Source of the DNA: Actinoplanes flavus
Lineage (GTDB): Bacteria > Actinomycetota > Actinomycetes > Mycobacteriales > Micromonosporaceae
Length of the DNA: 64,000 nucleotides
Reading direction: 5' to 3'
Assembly: GCF_017592555.1 (NCBI RefSeq)
Contig: NZ_JAGFNS010000014.1
Location: 175,075-239,074, forward strand
The position numbers and the translations under genes were made by a program. The notes beneath the pieces are model-generated. The model did not search any database and had not been told where the DNA came from. It was given only the letters and a program-made list of their open reading frames with translations. Within the stretch, counting starts at the first letter, position 1; each line of letters begins with the position of its first letter. Of this stretch, positions 1 to 8,800 are shown one piece after another.

Positions 1-1
1 C

Positions 2-1588
2 GAGGCCGCGGACCTGCCGGAGCCGGTACGCGAGGCCGCGCTGACCGAGGCCGGCAAGCTGGAACGCGCCGGTGACCAGAACCCGGAAGCCTCCTGGATC
101 CGGACATGGCTCGACACGGTACTGGACCTGCCGTGGAACGCCCGTACCACCGACAGCACCGACCTGGCGGCGGCCCGGGCCGTCCTCGACGCCGACCACC
201 ACGGTCTGGACGAGGTCAAGGACCGGATCGTCGAATACCTCGGCGTCCGCGCCCGGCGCGAGTCCCGTGGCCTGGCGACGGCCGGCGGCCGCGGCTCCGG
301 AGCGGTGATCCTGCTGGCCGGCCCGCCCGGGGTCGGCAAGACGTCGCTGGGCGAGTCGGTGGCCCGCACGCTGGGCCGTAGGTTCGTCCGGGTCGCCCTG
401 GGCGGGGTCCGCGACGAGGCGGAGATCCGCGGCCACCGGCGGACGTACGTCGGCGCGCTGCCCGGCCGCATCGTCCGGGCGATCCGGGAGGCCGGTTCGA
501 TGAACCCGGTCGTGCTGCTCGACGAGGTGGACAAGGTCGGCAGCGACTACCGCGGCGACCCGGCCGCCGCCCTGCTGGAGGTCCTCGACCCGGCGCAGAA
601 CCACACGTTCCGCGACCACTACCTGGACCTCGACCTGGACCTGTCGGACGTGCTGTTCATCGCCACCGCCAACGTGCTGGAGACGATCCCGCAGGCGCTG
701 TTCGACCGGATGGAGCTGATCGCCATCGACGGCTACACCGCGAACGACAAGGTGGCCATCGCCCGCGACCATCTGGTGCCCCGCCAGTTGGAACGCGCCG
801 CCCTCTCGCCCGGCGAGGTGACCGTCACCGAGGCGGCGCTGCGCGAGATCGCCGCCGATTACACCCGCGAGGCGGGCGTACGGTCGTTCGAGCGCCTGCT
901 CGCGAAGGCGTTCCGCAAGGTGTCCCTGGGGGAACTGCCGGCCACCATCGACGCCGGTGACCTCCGGGACCTGATCGGCCGTCCCCGGTTCACGCCGGAG
1001 TCGGGCGAGCGCACCGCGGTCCCCGGCGTGGCCACCGGACTGGCGGTCACCGGGATGGGAGGCGACGTCCTCTACATCGAGGCGTCGCTGCTGCCCGGCA
1101 ACACCGGCGGGCTGTCGGTGACCGGCCAGCTCGGCGACGTGATGAGGGAGTCCGCGCAGATCGCCCTCTCCTGGGTCCGGGCGCACGCCGGTGAGCTGGG
1201 CATCTCGCCGGAGCAGCTGGACCACCCGATCCACCTGCACGTGCCGGCCGGCGCGGTGCCCAAGGACGGGCCGTCGGCGGGCGTCACCATGACGACCGCG
1301 CTGGTGTCGCTGCTGCTGGGCCGCAACGTGCGCGCGGAGGTGGGGATGACCGGCGAGGTGTCGCTGACCGGCCGGGTGCTGCCGATCGGCGGGGTGAAGC
1401 AGAAGCTGCTCGCCGCCCAGCGGGCCGGGCTCACCGAGGTGTACCTGCCCGCCCGCAACGAGCCGGATCTCGACGACGTCCCGGCCGACGTGCGGGCGGC
1501 GCTGACCGTGCACATCGTCTCCGACGTACGGGAGATCCTGCGCACCGCCCTGGAGCCGGTGGGCGCCGACACGGTGGCGGTGGCCTGA
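2..1588 (+). CDS. lon: ATP-dependent protease Lon, 3' part
   Basis: The gene enters the window already open; the frame is open from base 2 and its start lies upstream. The visible protein carries the AAA+ module with Walker A (GPPGVGKTSLG, about base 323) and Walker B (VVLLDEVDK). The C-terminal serine protease domain follows, with the catalytic Ser in PKDGPSAGVTMTTAL and the catalytic Lys in GGVKQKLLAA, the Ser-Lys dyad of LonA. Lon is a cytosolic hexamer that degrades misfolded and regulatory proteins. The visible length matches the C-terminal two thirds of LonA. It ends 7 bases before a strong inverted repeat. Identification is secure; only the N-terminal domain cannot be seen. Confidence 0.97.
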   Translation, partial: EAADLPEPVREAALTEAGKLERAGDQNPEASWIRTWLDTVLDLPWNARTTDSTDLAAARAVLDADHHGLDEVKDRIVEYLGVRARRESRGLATAGGRGSGAVILLAGPPGVGKTSLGESVARTLGRRFVRVALGGVRDEAEIRGHRRTYVGALPGRIVRAIREAGSMNPVVLLDEVDKVGSDYRGDPAAALLEVLDPAQNHTFRDHYLDLDLDLSDVLFIATANVLETIPQALFDRMELIAIDGYTANDKVAIARDHLVPRQLERAALSPGEVTVTEAALREIAADYTREAGVRSFERLLAKAFRKVSLGELPATIDAGDLRDLIGRPRFTPESGERTAVPGVATGLAVTGMGGDVLYIEASLLPGNTGGLSVTGQLGDVMRESAQIALSWVRAHAGELGISPEQLDHPIHLHVPAGAVPKDGPSAGVTMTTALVSLLLGRNVRAEVGMTGEVSLTGRVLPIGGVKQKLLAAQRAGLTEVYLPARNEPDLDDVPADVRAALTVHIVSDVREILRTALEPVGADTVAVA

Positions 1589-1594
1589 GCCGCG

Positions 1595-1629
1595 CCGGCC
1601 GATCCCGTCGCGGTGACGGGATCGGCCGG
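1595..1629. terminator. Bidirectional terminator between lon and the secreted protease
   Basis: A perfect 15-bp inverted repeat (arms CCGGCCGATCCCGTC and its complement) closes on a 5-base GCGGT loop. It sits exactly between two convergent genes, 6 bases after the lon stop and 8 bases before the stop of the opposite gene. There is no U-run, as is common for actinobacterial terminators. Confidence 0.85.
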
Positions 1630-1637
1630 TCGTCAGG

Positions 1638-3167
1638 TCAGCCGCGGCGCCACTTCTGGTTGGCGGTGCCGGCGCACTCCCAGAGCTGGATCTGGGCCCG
1701 GTCCTCGCCGTTCCAGTCCTTGATGTCGAGGCACTTGCCGGCCTGCGGGTTCACCAGGTCGCCGGCGGCGCTGAGCACCCACTGCTGGGCCGGGTTGCCG
1801 CTGCAGTTGGCGATCTGGATGATGACGCCGTTGGCGGTGGAGCCCCACGGCACGTCCAGGCACTTGTTGTTGCCCGAGCGCAGCGTGCCGTTGACCGCCT
1901 CCCACTTCTGCGCGTCGGAGCCGTTGCAGGTCCACATCTGCACCGGTACGCCGTCGGAGAAGTCGCCGCCGGGCACGTCCAGGCACCTGTTGTTCCAGTT
2001 GCTGACGATCGCGGTGCGGGTGCCGCCGCCGCTGGTGGTGAGGCTCAGGCCGTACACCTGAAGGATCTCGTTGACCGGCTGGAACCACATGGTGCCGCTG
2101 GTGGTGCAGTTGCCGGTGCCGCCCGAGGTGACCCCCTGGGCCTGGTTGCCGGAGATCCACGAGCCGCCGGAGTCGCCCGGCTGGGCGCAGGCGTTGCTGC
2201 GGCTCAGGCCGGACACCGCGCCCTGCTGGTAGTTGATCGTCTCGTTCTTGCCGAGCAGGGTGCCGCAGCGCCAGCCGGTGGTGCGCCCGGACCGGCAGAT
2301 CGAACTGCCGACCGCAGCCTCCTGCGAGCCGGCGACCAGCACGTTCCCGCCGGCGTAGTTGTTGACCCACGGTTGCGGCGTCCAGTTGCCGTTGGTCCGC
2401 ACCCAGGCGTAGTCGTTGCCGGGGAAGGACGATCCGGCGAACGTGCCCTGCGCCTGGTTGTTGAAGCCGAGCGTCGGGCTGCCGGCGCCGCCGCAGTGAC
2501 CGGCCGTCACGAAGCCGCCGGCCACCGCGAAACCGACCGAGCAGAGCGTGTTGCCGTTGATCACGAACTGGTCGCCGCCGCGGATGTCGAACATCGGCCG
2601 GGGCGCGCCGGCGGCGGTCCGGACGGTGACCGGGCCGGCCCCGCTGTCACGGGCGAACCGCTCGGCGGCGGCCTCGGCGCCCGGTGCGACGGTGACGACG
2701 ACGCTGTTGGTGGCCGGATCCACGTACCAGCTGCGGATCTCGTCACCCGCCTCGGCACTGTTGCGGTCGAGCCTGGCGCGAGCCGCGTCGAGGGCGGCCG
2801 CCGAACGGGCGACGATCTTCGGGACGGCGCCCTCCTCGCGTACGACGGTGGCGTCCGCCGGGTCGGTCACGGCGACGGTGAGGCGGCTGCCGCCGGCCGG
2901 GATCCAGGCGCCGGCGAAGTCCCGGCCCAGCCGTTTCCGCAGGCGTTGTTCGACGACCGGCGCGGCCGCCTCGGTGGTCAGCCGGTCGGCGATCTGGGTG
3001 TCGGTCAGCCCGAGGTCGCTGCGCATCGCGTCGAGCATGCCGGGCGCCAGGTCGAGCCGGACCGGGGCGGGTTCCGGGGCGGCGGGTTTCGGGGCGGCGG
3101 AACTGACGGCCGGGGTCGCCGCGACGACCGCCAAGGCCACGACCACCTGGAGGATCGGACGTTTCAT
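1638..3167 (-). CDS. Secreted streptogrisin-like serine protease (S1) with ricin-type lectin domain
   Basis: 509 residues. Residues 1-25 form a Sec signal peptide (basic MKR, hydrophobic core, AVSSA cleavage region). About residues 30-190 look like an alpha-lytic-protease-type pro-domain. The chymotrypsin-fold catalytic domain follows, with His224 (TAGHC), Asp252 (GNDYAW) and Ser333 (GDSGGS). From about 383 to the end, three QxW repeats (QKW, QQW, QKW) mark a ricin B-type beta-trefoil that should bind glycan. It is likely exported, self-processed and tethered to polysaccharide through the lectin. GAAGGA lies 8 bases upstream of the ATG. It is convergent with lon and monocistronic. Confidence 0.93.
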   Translation of the reverse strand: MKRPILQVVVALAVVAATPAVSSAAPKPAAPEPAPVRLDLAPGMLDAMRSDLGLTDTQIADRLTTEAAAPVVEQRLRKRLGRDFAGAWIPAGGSRLTVAVTDPADATVVREEGAVPKIVARSAAALDAARARLDRNSAEAGDEIRSWYVDPATNSVVVTVAPGAEAAAERFARDSGAGPVTVRTAAGAPRPMFDIRGGDQFVINGNTLCSVGFAVAGGFVTAGHCGGAGSPTLGFNNQAQGTFAGSSFPGNDYAWVRTNGNWTPQPWVNNYAGGNVLVAGSQEAAVGSSICRSGRTTGWRCGTLLGKNETINYQQGAVSGLSRSNACAQPGDSGGSWISGNQAQGVTSGGTGNCTTSGTMWFQPVNEILQVYGLSLTTSGGGTRTAIVSNWNNRCLDVPGGDFSDGVPVQMWTCNGSDAQKWEAVNGTLRSGNNKCLDVPWGSTANGVIIQIANCSGNPAQQWVLSAAGDLVNPQAGKCLDIKDWNGEDRAQIQLWECAGTANQKWRRG

Positions 3168-3257
3168 GGGGATATTCCTTCTCAGCGCAAGAACGGGGAG
3201 AGCGCTCTCTGGCCGAGCTTTCTATCGACGTTCATAACTGTCAAGAAGGTTTTAAAT

Positions 3258-4616
3258 TTATGCCGCGAACCAGATCGTCGCGGCCAGGCCGCCGGTCGCC
3301 GCGGGCGCCAGCGTGAACCGGCCACCGGACGCCTCCACCAGCACCGACACGATCGATAGGCCCAGACCGGCGCCGTCGACGTTCTGCGCGTCCGGCGCGC
3401 GCCAGAAGCGTTCGGTGGCCCGGCGCCGCTGCTCCTCGGTCATGCCGGGACCGGTGTCACGGACCGTCACCTCGGCCCCGCCGTCGCGGGCCGCGACCTC
3501 CACCTCGACCTTCCCGCCGGCCGGCGTGAACTTCAGCGCGTTGTCGATCAGCGCGTCCAGCGCCTGATCCAGCGCCGTGGCGACCATCCGCGCCGGCAGC
3601 CGCTCCTCGGGCAGGACCGCGACCAGCTCGATGTCGCGGCGCTCGGTGAGCGGCCGCCACGCCTGCACCCGGTTGCGGGTCAGCGCCACCGCGTCCACCA
3701 CCTCGACCCGCTGCTGACCGCGTTCGGCCCGGGCCAGGGCGAGCAGCCCGTCCAGCACGTCCGCGAGCCGGTCGGTCTCCTCCAGGGCGATCTCGTGATC
3801 GGCGCGCAGATCCTCGTCGTCGAGACCGCCGCCCAGATCCTCGATCCGCAACCGCAGCACGGTCAGCGGATTACGCAGCTGATGGCTGGCGTGCGCCACG
3901 AACGACCGCTGCCGCTCCATCGCCTCGGCCACCGCGTCCGCCATCTCGTTGAAACTCGCCGACAACCGGCGCAACTCCGGCGGGCCGAGGCCGGGCTGCA
4001 CGCGGGCCGCGCTGTCCCCCGCGGCGATCTCGTGGGCCGCCGCGTCCAGCCGGGTCACCGGCCGCAGCACCCAGCCGGCCAGCCGGTGCGCGGTCGTCAG
4101 ACACGCCGCCACCGCGATCGCGCCGACCATGGCCAGAACCAGCCAGACCACCAGCACGGCGCGCCGGTTACGGTCGGTGGGCGAGACGGTCAACACCACG
4201 CCCAGTACGGCGCCGCCGTCACTGACCGGAACGGCGACCACCAGGGGCTCGGTCGTCCACGGCCACAACGTCTCGGGGCTGCCGACCTGGTGCCCGGCGA
4301 GAGCACCACGGATCGCCCCGGCCGCGGCGGCCGGCCGTCTGCCGAAGACGCTGAGCACCCGCTGATCCTGGTCGACCAGCATCGTGCCGATGCCGTACAG
4401 CTCCTGGTAGCGGCGCAGCTCGTCGGTGAGCGCGTCGAGCTCCCCGCTGCGCACGGCCGGCGCGGCCAGCGAGGCGAACCGGGTGGCGTCGGCCATCCGG
4501 TCGGCGACCGCACGGTCGGTCTCCCGGCTGGCGACGGTCACGGCGAGCGGGATGGCCAGGGCGAGCAGCACCATGCAGAGCAGCAGGAGGTAGGTGACCA
4601 CCAACCGCCTGCGCAC
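3258..4616 (-). CDS. Membrane sensor histidine kinase (HAMP-HisKA-HATPase)
   Basis: I start it at the GTG at 4614-4616, preceded by GGGGGAG five bases away, giving 452 residues; an upstream in-frame ATG adds 41 residues that look non-coding. The protein has an N-terminal membrane segment (VVTYLLLLCMVLLALAI), an extracytoplasmic sensor region and a second membrane segment (VLVVWLVLAMVGAIAVAA). A HAMP linker follows, then the phospho-acceptor His in HASHQLRNPLTVL and a HATPase domain with N (DNALKF), G1 (DTGPGM) and G2 (GAGLGLSIV) boxes. No response regulator is adjacent. The nearest, on the same strand, ends about 5.2 kb upstream beyond two opposite-strand genes, and I infer they were once a pair. 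Confidence 0.93.
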   Translation of the reverse strand: MRRRLVVTYLLLLCMVLLALAIPLAVTVASRETDRAVADRMADATRFASLAAPAVRSGELDALTDELRRYQELYGIGTMLVDQDQRVLSVFGRRPAAAAGAIRGALAGHQVGSPETLWPWTTEPLVVAVPVSDGGAVLGVVLTVSPTDRNRRAVLVVWLVLAMVGAIAVAACLTTAHRLAGWVLRPVTRLDAAAHEIAAGDSAARVQPGLGPPELRRLSASFNEMADAVAEAMERQRSFVAHASHQLRNPLTVLRLRIEDLGGGLDDEDLRADHEIALEETDRLADVLDGLLALARAERGQQRVEVVDAVALTRNRVQAWRPLTERRDIELVAVLPEERLPARMVATALDQALDALIDNALKFTPAGGKVEVEVAARDGGAEVTVRDTGPGMTEEQRRRATERFWRAPDAQNVDGAGLGLSIVSVLVEASGGRFTLAPAATGGLAATIWFAA

Positions 4617-4789
4617 GGGCGCTCCCCCGATCTGCTCCTTACCCAGCGGGCAAACGGTAGCCGACCGCACCGGCCGCCGACACGGGTCCGTGGTCACCGA
4701 ATGGTCACGCGGCGGGTCGACCTCGTCACCGGGCGACAACGACGCCCGTCACCCTGTCGAGCGACTACCCTTCATAGAGCATCTAGCCC

Positions 4790-4802
4790 TACGCTAACCC
4801 CA
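4790..4802 (+). promoter_or_regulatory. Possible leaderless -10 element
   Basis: TACGCT is followed six bases later by the ATG of the PD-(D/E)XK-like gene, and no Shine-Dalgarno is present. This spacing fits a leaderless transcript starting at or next to the A of ATG. The same layout (TATGCT, six bases, GTG) occurs before the TetR gene at 60757. A -35 box is not clear. Confidence 0.4.
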
Positions 4803-5671
4803 TGCCCTCACAAGCGCACGAGGTCCTCATCGAGATGTTTCGGAACCGGCCGTCCCTAGCCGCCGAGCTTCTCGACGGGCCACTGCACGACCACCTCCCG
4901 CCCTTCGACGAAGCCCTCCTCACCTCCGCCGAGCTCAACGATGTCGCCCCGACCGAGTACCGCGCCGACGCCGTCGTCACCCTGAACCGGTCCGGCGCCA
5001 CCGTCCTCGCCGTCGTCGTCGAAGTGCAACGCCGCATCGACGGCAGAAAACAGCGCAGCTGGCCCGCCTACGTCGCCACGCTCTACGCCCGGCTCGGCTG
5101 CCCCGTCGCCCTGCTCGTGGTCTGCCCCCATCAACCGGTCGCCGACTGGGCCGCGCAGCCGATCGCGATCGGCATGCCACCGGCGAGCATCGTCCCGATG
5201 GCGTTCGGCCCCCGGCAGATCCCCGTCATCGGCACGCGCGACGTCGCCCGCCGCCTCCCCGAACTGACCGTGCTCTCCGTCCTCGCCCACGCCGCCCACG
5301 CCGAGCCGCATCCGCTCTTCGGCGCCCTGTTCGCCGCGCTCGACGTCATCGAACCCGACACCGCCACCCTTTACCATGACTTCATCCTCACCGTGCTGCC
5401 CGCCGCGACCCGAAAGCTGCTGGAGGACTACATGACCACCACCGACTACCCCTACAAGAGCGAGTGGTCACAACGGCAGTTCGCCGCCGGCAAGGCGGAA
5501 GGCGAGACTCGGGCGGTTCTCACCTTCCTGGAGGCGCGCGGCGTGGAGATCTCCGACAAGGCCCGGGCGACGATCACCGGCTGCACCGACCTCGACCAGA
5601 TCGAACAGTGGGTCCGCCGGGCAGCCACCGCCGAGCGGGTGGAAGACCTGGGCGGTCCCCTGCTCGACTGA
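4802..5671 (+). CDS. PD-(D/E)XK / Rpn-like nuclease-fold protein
   Basis: 289 residues. The N-terminal half has RADAVVTL, a hydrophobic strand, then AVVVEVQRR. This is the D...ExQ/K pattern of the PD-(D/E)XK fold seen in Rpn/transposase_31-like proteins. The C-terminal third (QFAAGKAEGETRAVLTFLEARG) resembles the conserved tail of a family that is highly multiplied in actinomycetes and usually annotated as hypothetical. The active-site Lys position is Gln here, as in several Rpn-like groups, so nuclease activity is plausible but unproven. There is no Shine-Dalgarno before the ATG. It is followed after 142 bases, on the same strand, by the CHAT-NTPase-TPR gene. A joint defence or recombination role is inference. 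Confidence 0.7.
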   Translation: MPSQAHEVLIEMFRNRPSLAAELLDGPLHDHLPPFDEALLTSAELNDVAPTEYRADAVVTLNRSGATVLAVVVEVQRRIDGRKQRSWPAYVATLYARLGCPVALLVVCPHQPVADWAAQPIAIGMPPASIVPMAFGPRQIPVIGTRDVARRLPELTVLSVLAHAAHAEPHPLFGALFAALDVIEPDTATLYHDFILTVLPAATRKLLEDYMTTTDYPYKSEWSQRQFAAGKAEGETRAVLTFLEARGVEISDKARATITGCTDLDQIEQWVRRAATAERVEDLGGPLLD

Positions 5672-5813
5672 CGCCGCTTCCCGGATCGACAAGCCCCGCC
5701 ACCTGACGCATCGTCGCCGCTTCGGAAGCAGGAGCCGATCGCTGTCCGCCAGATAGTGGTGACGGCTGACAGTGCTGCGGGGCTGTCGGTGCCGGGTCAG
5801 GAGGTCTGTGCGG

Positions 5814-8800
5814 GTGGTTACCGGTCTGGTTCTGGATGCTGCCGGGTTCGAGGTGCTGGTCGCCGGAGAGCGGGTGGGTCCTCCCCGGGCTCTGGAGACC
5901 TCTGACGTCGAGCTGCTGCGGGATGTGACGGGCCGCTATGTGGACGCGATCCACGCGCATGCCGATGACGGCGTTTTCCTCGGTCTGGGCCGGGAGCTGT
6001 TCGCGTGGCTCGACGGCGGCCGGCGGCAGTTGACCCTGCTCCTGGACCGGGCCGCGACACCGTTGACATTCGAGATTCAAGGACCGCGGGCGCCGTCCTC
6101 AGCCGGCTGGGCGATGTTGCGCGCGCCGTGGGAGGTGCTGGCCGACCAGGGTGGGTTTCTGGCCGCGGATGCGCTTCGCCGGTTCGAGGTGGTTCGCCGG
6201 CTGGGCAGGGCGGCGGCCGCTCCACCGCTCGACAGGTTCCGGCTGGGGCTGATGTTCATGGCCTCGGCTCCGGCCGGGCAGCACGAGCTGGACTTCGAGG
6301 CCGAGGAGTCGGCCATCCTGACGGCGGTCGCCGACGCGGGGGTGGACCTGGTCGTGGAGGACACCGGGGATCCCGACCAGCTGCGGTTGCGGTGGGCGAA
6401 CCTCGACGGGCTCCCGGTGCTGCATCTGTCCTGCCACGGGGTGAACAACTGGCCCGCGCCCGCGGGTGGGCCCCGGGTGCCGGTGCTCATGATGGAGAAC
6501 GAGGTCGGCGACGGCCGGCCCGTCACGGCGGCCGAACTGGTCGAACGGTTGTCGGTGATGCCGCGGTTGATGGTCGTCTCGGCGTGTTTGACGGCTACGC
6601 CGGCGGACGCGACCGGGTATCTCGCGCCCGGCCCCGACCATCGCTCCACGGGCACCGAGGCGGGTGCCGAGGTGGTGGTGCCGGTGGCGCATTCCCTGGC
6701 CACCGAACTGGTGACCGCCGGGATCCCGGCGGTGGTGGGCTGGGACGGGTCGGTCACCGACGGCGCCGCAACCCGGTTCGCCCAGCATCTCTACCAGCAG
6801 TTGGGGTCACGGCAGGATCTGGCGCTGGCGGTCGGTGACGCCCGCCGCAAGTTGCTGGCCTGTGATCAGCCACCGTTGCGGGCGGACTGGCATCTGGCCC
6901 GGATCTGGCTCGGCCCGGGCGGCGGCGGACCGGTCGTCGCCGGAGCCGTGAAGCGGCAGAAGGTGTCGGCCGTACACGGGACGAAGACGTTCCTCGACCT
7001 GAAACGCCAGCACGTGCCGGTGGCCTCGGCGGACATGTTCGTCGGCCGGCGGCGGGAGATGCGGCGGGCGTTGCGCGTACTGCGTGGTAGCGAGCAGGCC
7101 GGGGTGCTGCTGCACGGGCAGGGCCGGCTGGGCAAGTCGAGCCTGGCGGCCCGGCTGGCGGACCGGTTCCCTGATCGGGCGGTCGCGGTGGTCTTCGGCG
7201 ACTACACCGCGCTCGGCGTGCTGGACGCGATCACGACAGCGGTGCAGGACAATCCGGATGCGCGCACCATGATCGAGGCCCGGCGAGCCGAGGTGCGGGA
7301 GCGGCCGGAGGCGCTGCGGTGGATCCTGGTCGATCTTCTGGGCGGTCCGTGCACGCAGAACGGCGAAGATCATCAGCGGCCCCTGCTGCTGATCATCGAT
7401 GATCTGGAGCAGGTCCTCGAACCGCGAGCGGATGGTCCGCACCGTGTGGCCGCCGGGTTCGCGCCGGTGCTGGCGGCCGTCCTGCAGGCGTTCGATCCGG
7501 ACCGAGGTGACAGCCGGCTGGTGGTCACCAGCCGGTTCGTGTTCGCGTTGGACGGGCTGGAGGCCCGGTTGACACCGGTGCAGTTGGCCCCGTTGTCGGA
7601 GGTGGCGCAGCGCAAGCTCGCGGTTCGGCAGCGGGCGGCGTCGCCGGAGGAGCTGCGGGAGACGCGGGCCGGACTGGCGGTGCGGGCGATGGCTCTCAGC
7701 GGAGGCAACCCCGGTCTCCAGGATCTGGTCGGATTGCGGCTCGTCTACAGCCCGGAGGTCACACCCGACCGTGCCGAGCAAGCCGTCACCGACATGGAGA
7801 CCTACCTGAAACAGGGGGATCTGCCCAGCGACGGCGAGGTGCGGGCGTTCGTGGAGAACCTCGCCCTGGACGCCCTGATCGACCAGGCCGGGGCCGACCA
7901 CATCGCCCTCCTGCGAGCGCTGACCCTGTTCGACCTGCCGATGCCGGCTCCGGTCACGGACCTGCTCGAAACCCGGACCGGCGGAACGGTCCGGCGACTG
8001 TGCGGGCTGGGGCTGGCCGACACCTTCCCCGACCCCTACAGCGAAGCGGCCACCGCCGTGGCGGTCAATGCTCTCGCCGCCGGTCGGCTCACCCCACTGA
8101 CCGAGCCGGAGCAGGTAGAACTGGCGACGGCAGTGGTTGAGCCTCTGGCTGCGGCGTGGACCGACCCAAAACTCCGGAATCCGGCCCTGGACCTGCAGCT
8201 GACCCGATTGGCGGTCCTGGCAGACGATCCGACGGTGATCACCGTGAGCGCTGCGGACGCGGTGTGGACCTTGCGTTCCGGGCCCGCCGCGCAGGCTCTG
8301 GCACTCGGGCAGGCGGCCATCTCGATACTCGACCGGCACGGCAGCCCGGTACCGGCCCTACTGCTACGGCGGGTCGCCGACGCGGCGCAGGTCAGCGGCG
8401 ACGGCGACGCCGCCGCCGCACTATTTGACCGGGCGGTCAAGCAAGCCACATCGGAAGGTGCCGCAGCCGACCTACTGGAACATGCTCGGGTCATCGCCGA
8501 ATACGCCCGCCTGCTGGTAACCCGTGGTGAACTGGATCGGGCCGAGCAATTGTTCCATCAGGCCCGGGGCATGTTCACCACTTCCCATTCGGATCACGAA
8601 ACCGCCGTAACCTGGGGAAACATCGCCGACATCCTCCACCGGCGCGGCGACTACGACGAAGCACTCCGCATCCGCCACGAAATCGAACTTCCCGTCTACC
8701 GACGCCTCGGCGACAGCCGCTCCACCGCCGTCACCTGGGGCAAAGTCGCCGACATCGTCTACCAGCGCGGCGACTACGACGAAGCACTCCGCATCCGCCA

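Noticed and set aside
4617..4739. N-terminal 41-residue extension of the sensor kinase
   Set aside because: The GTG at 4614-4616 has a good ribosome binding site directly before the first membrane helix, and the extension does not look like a protein.
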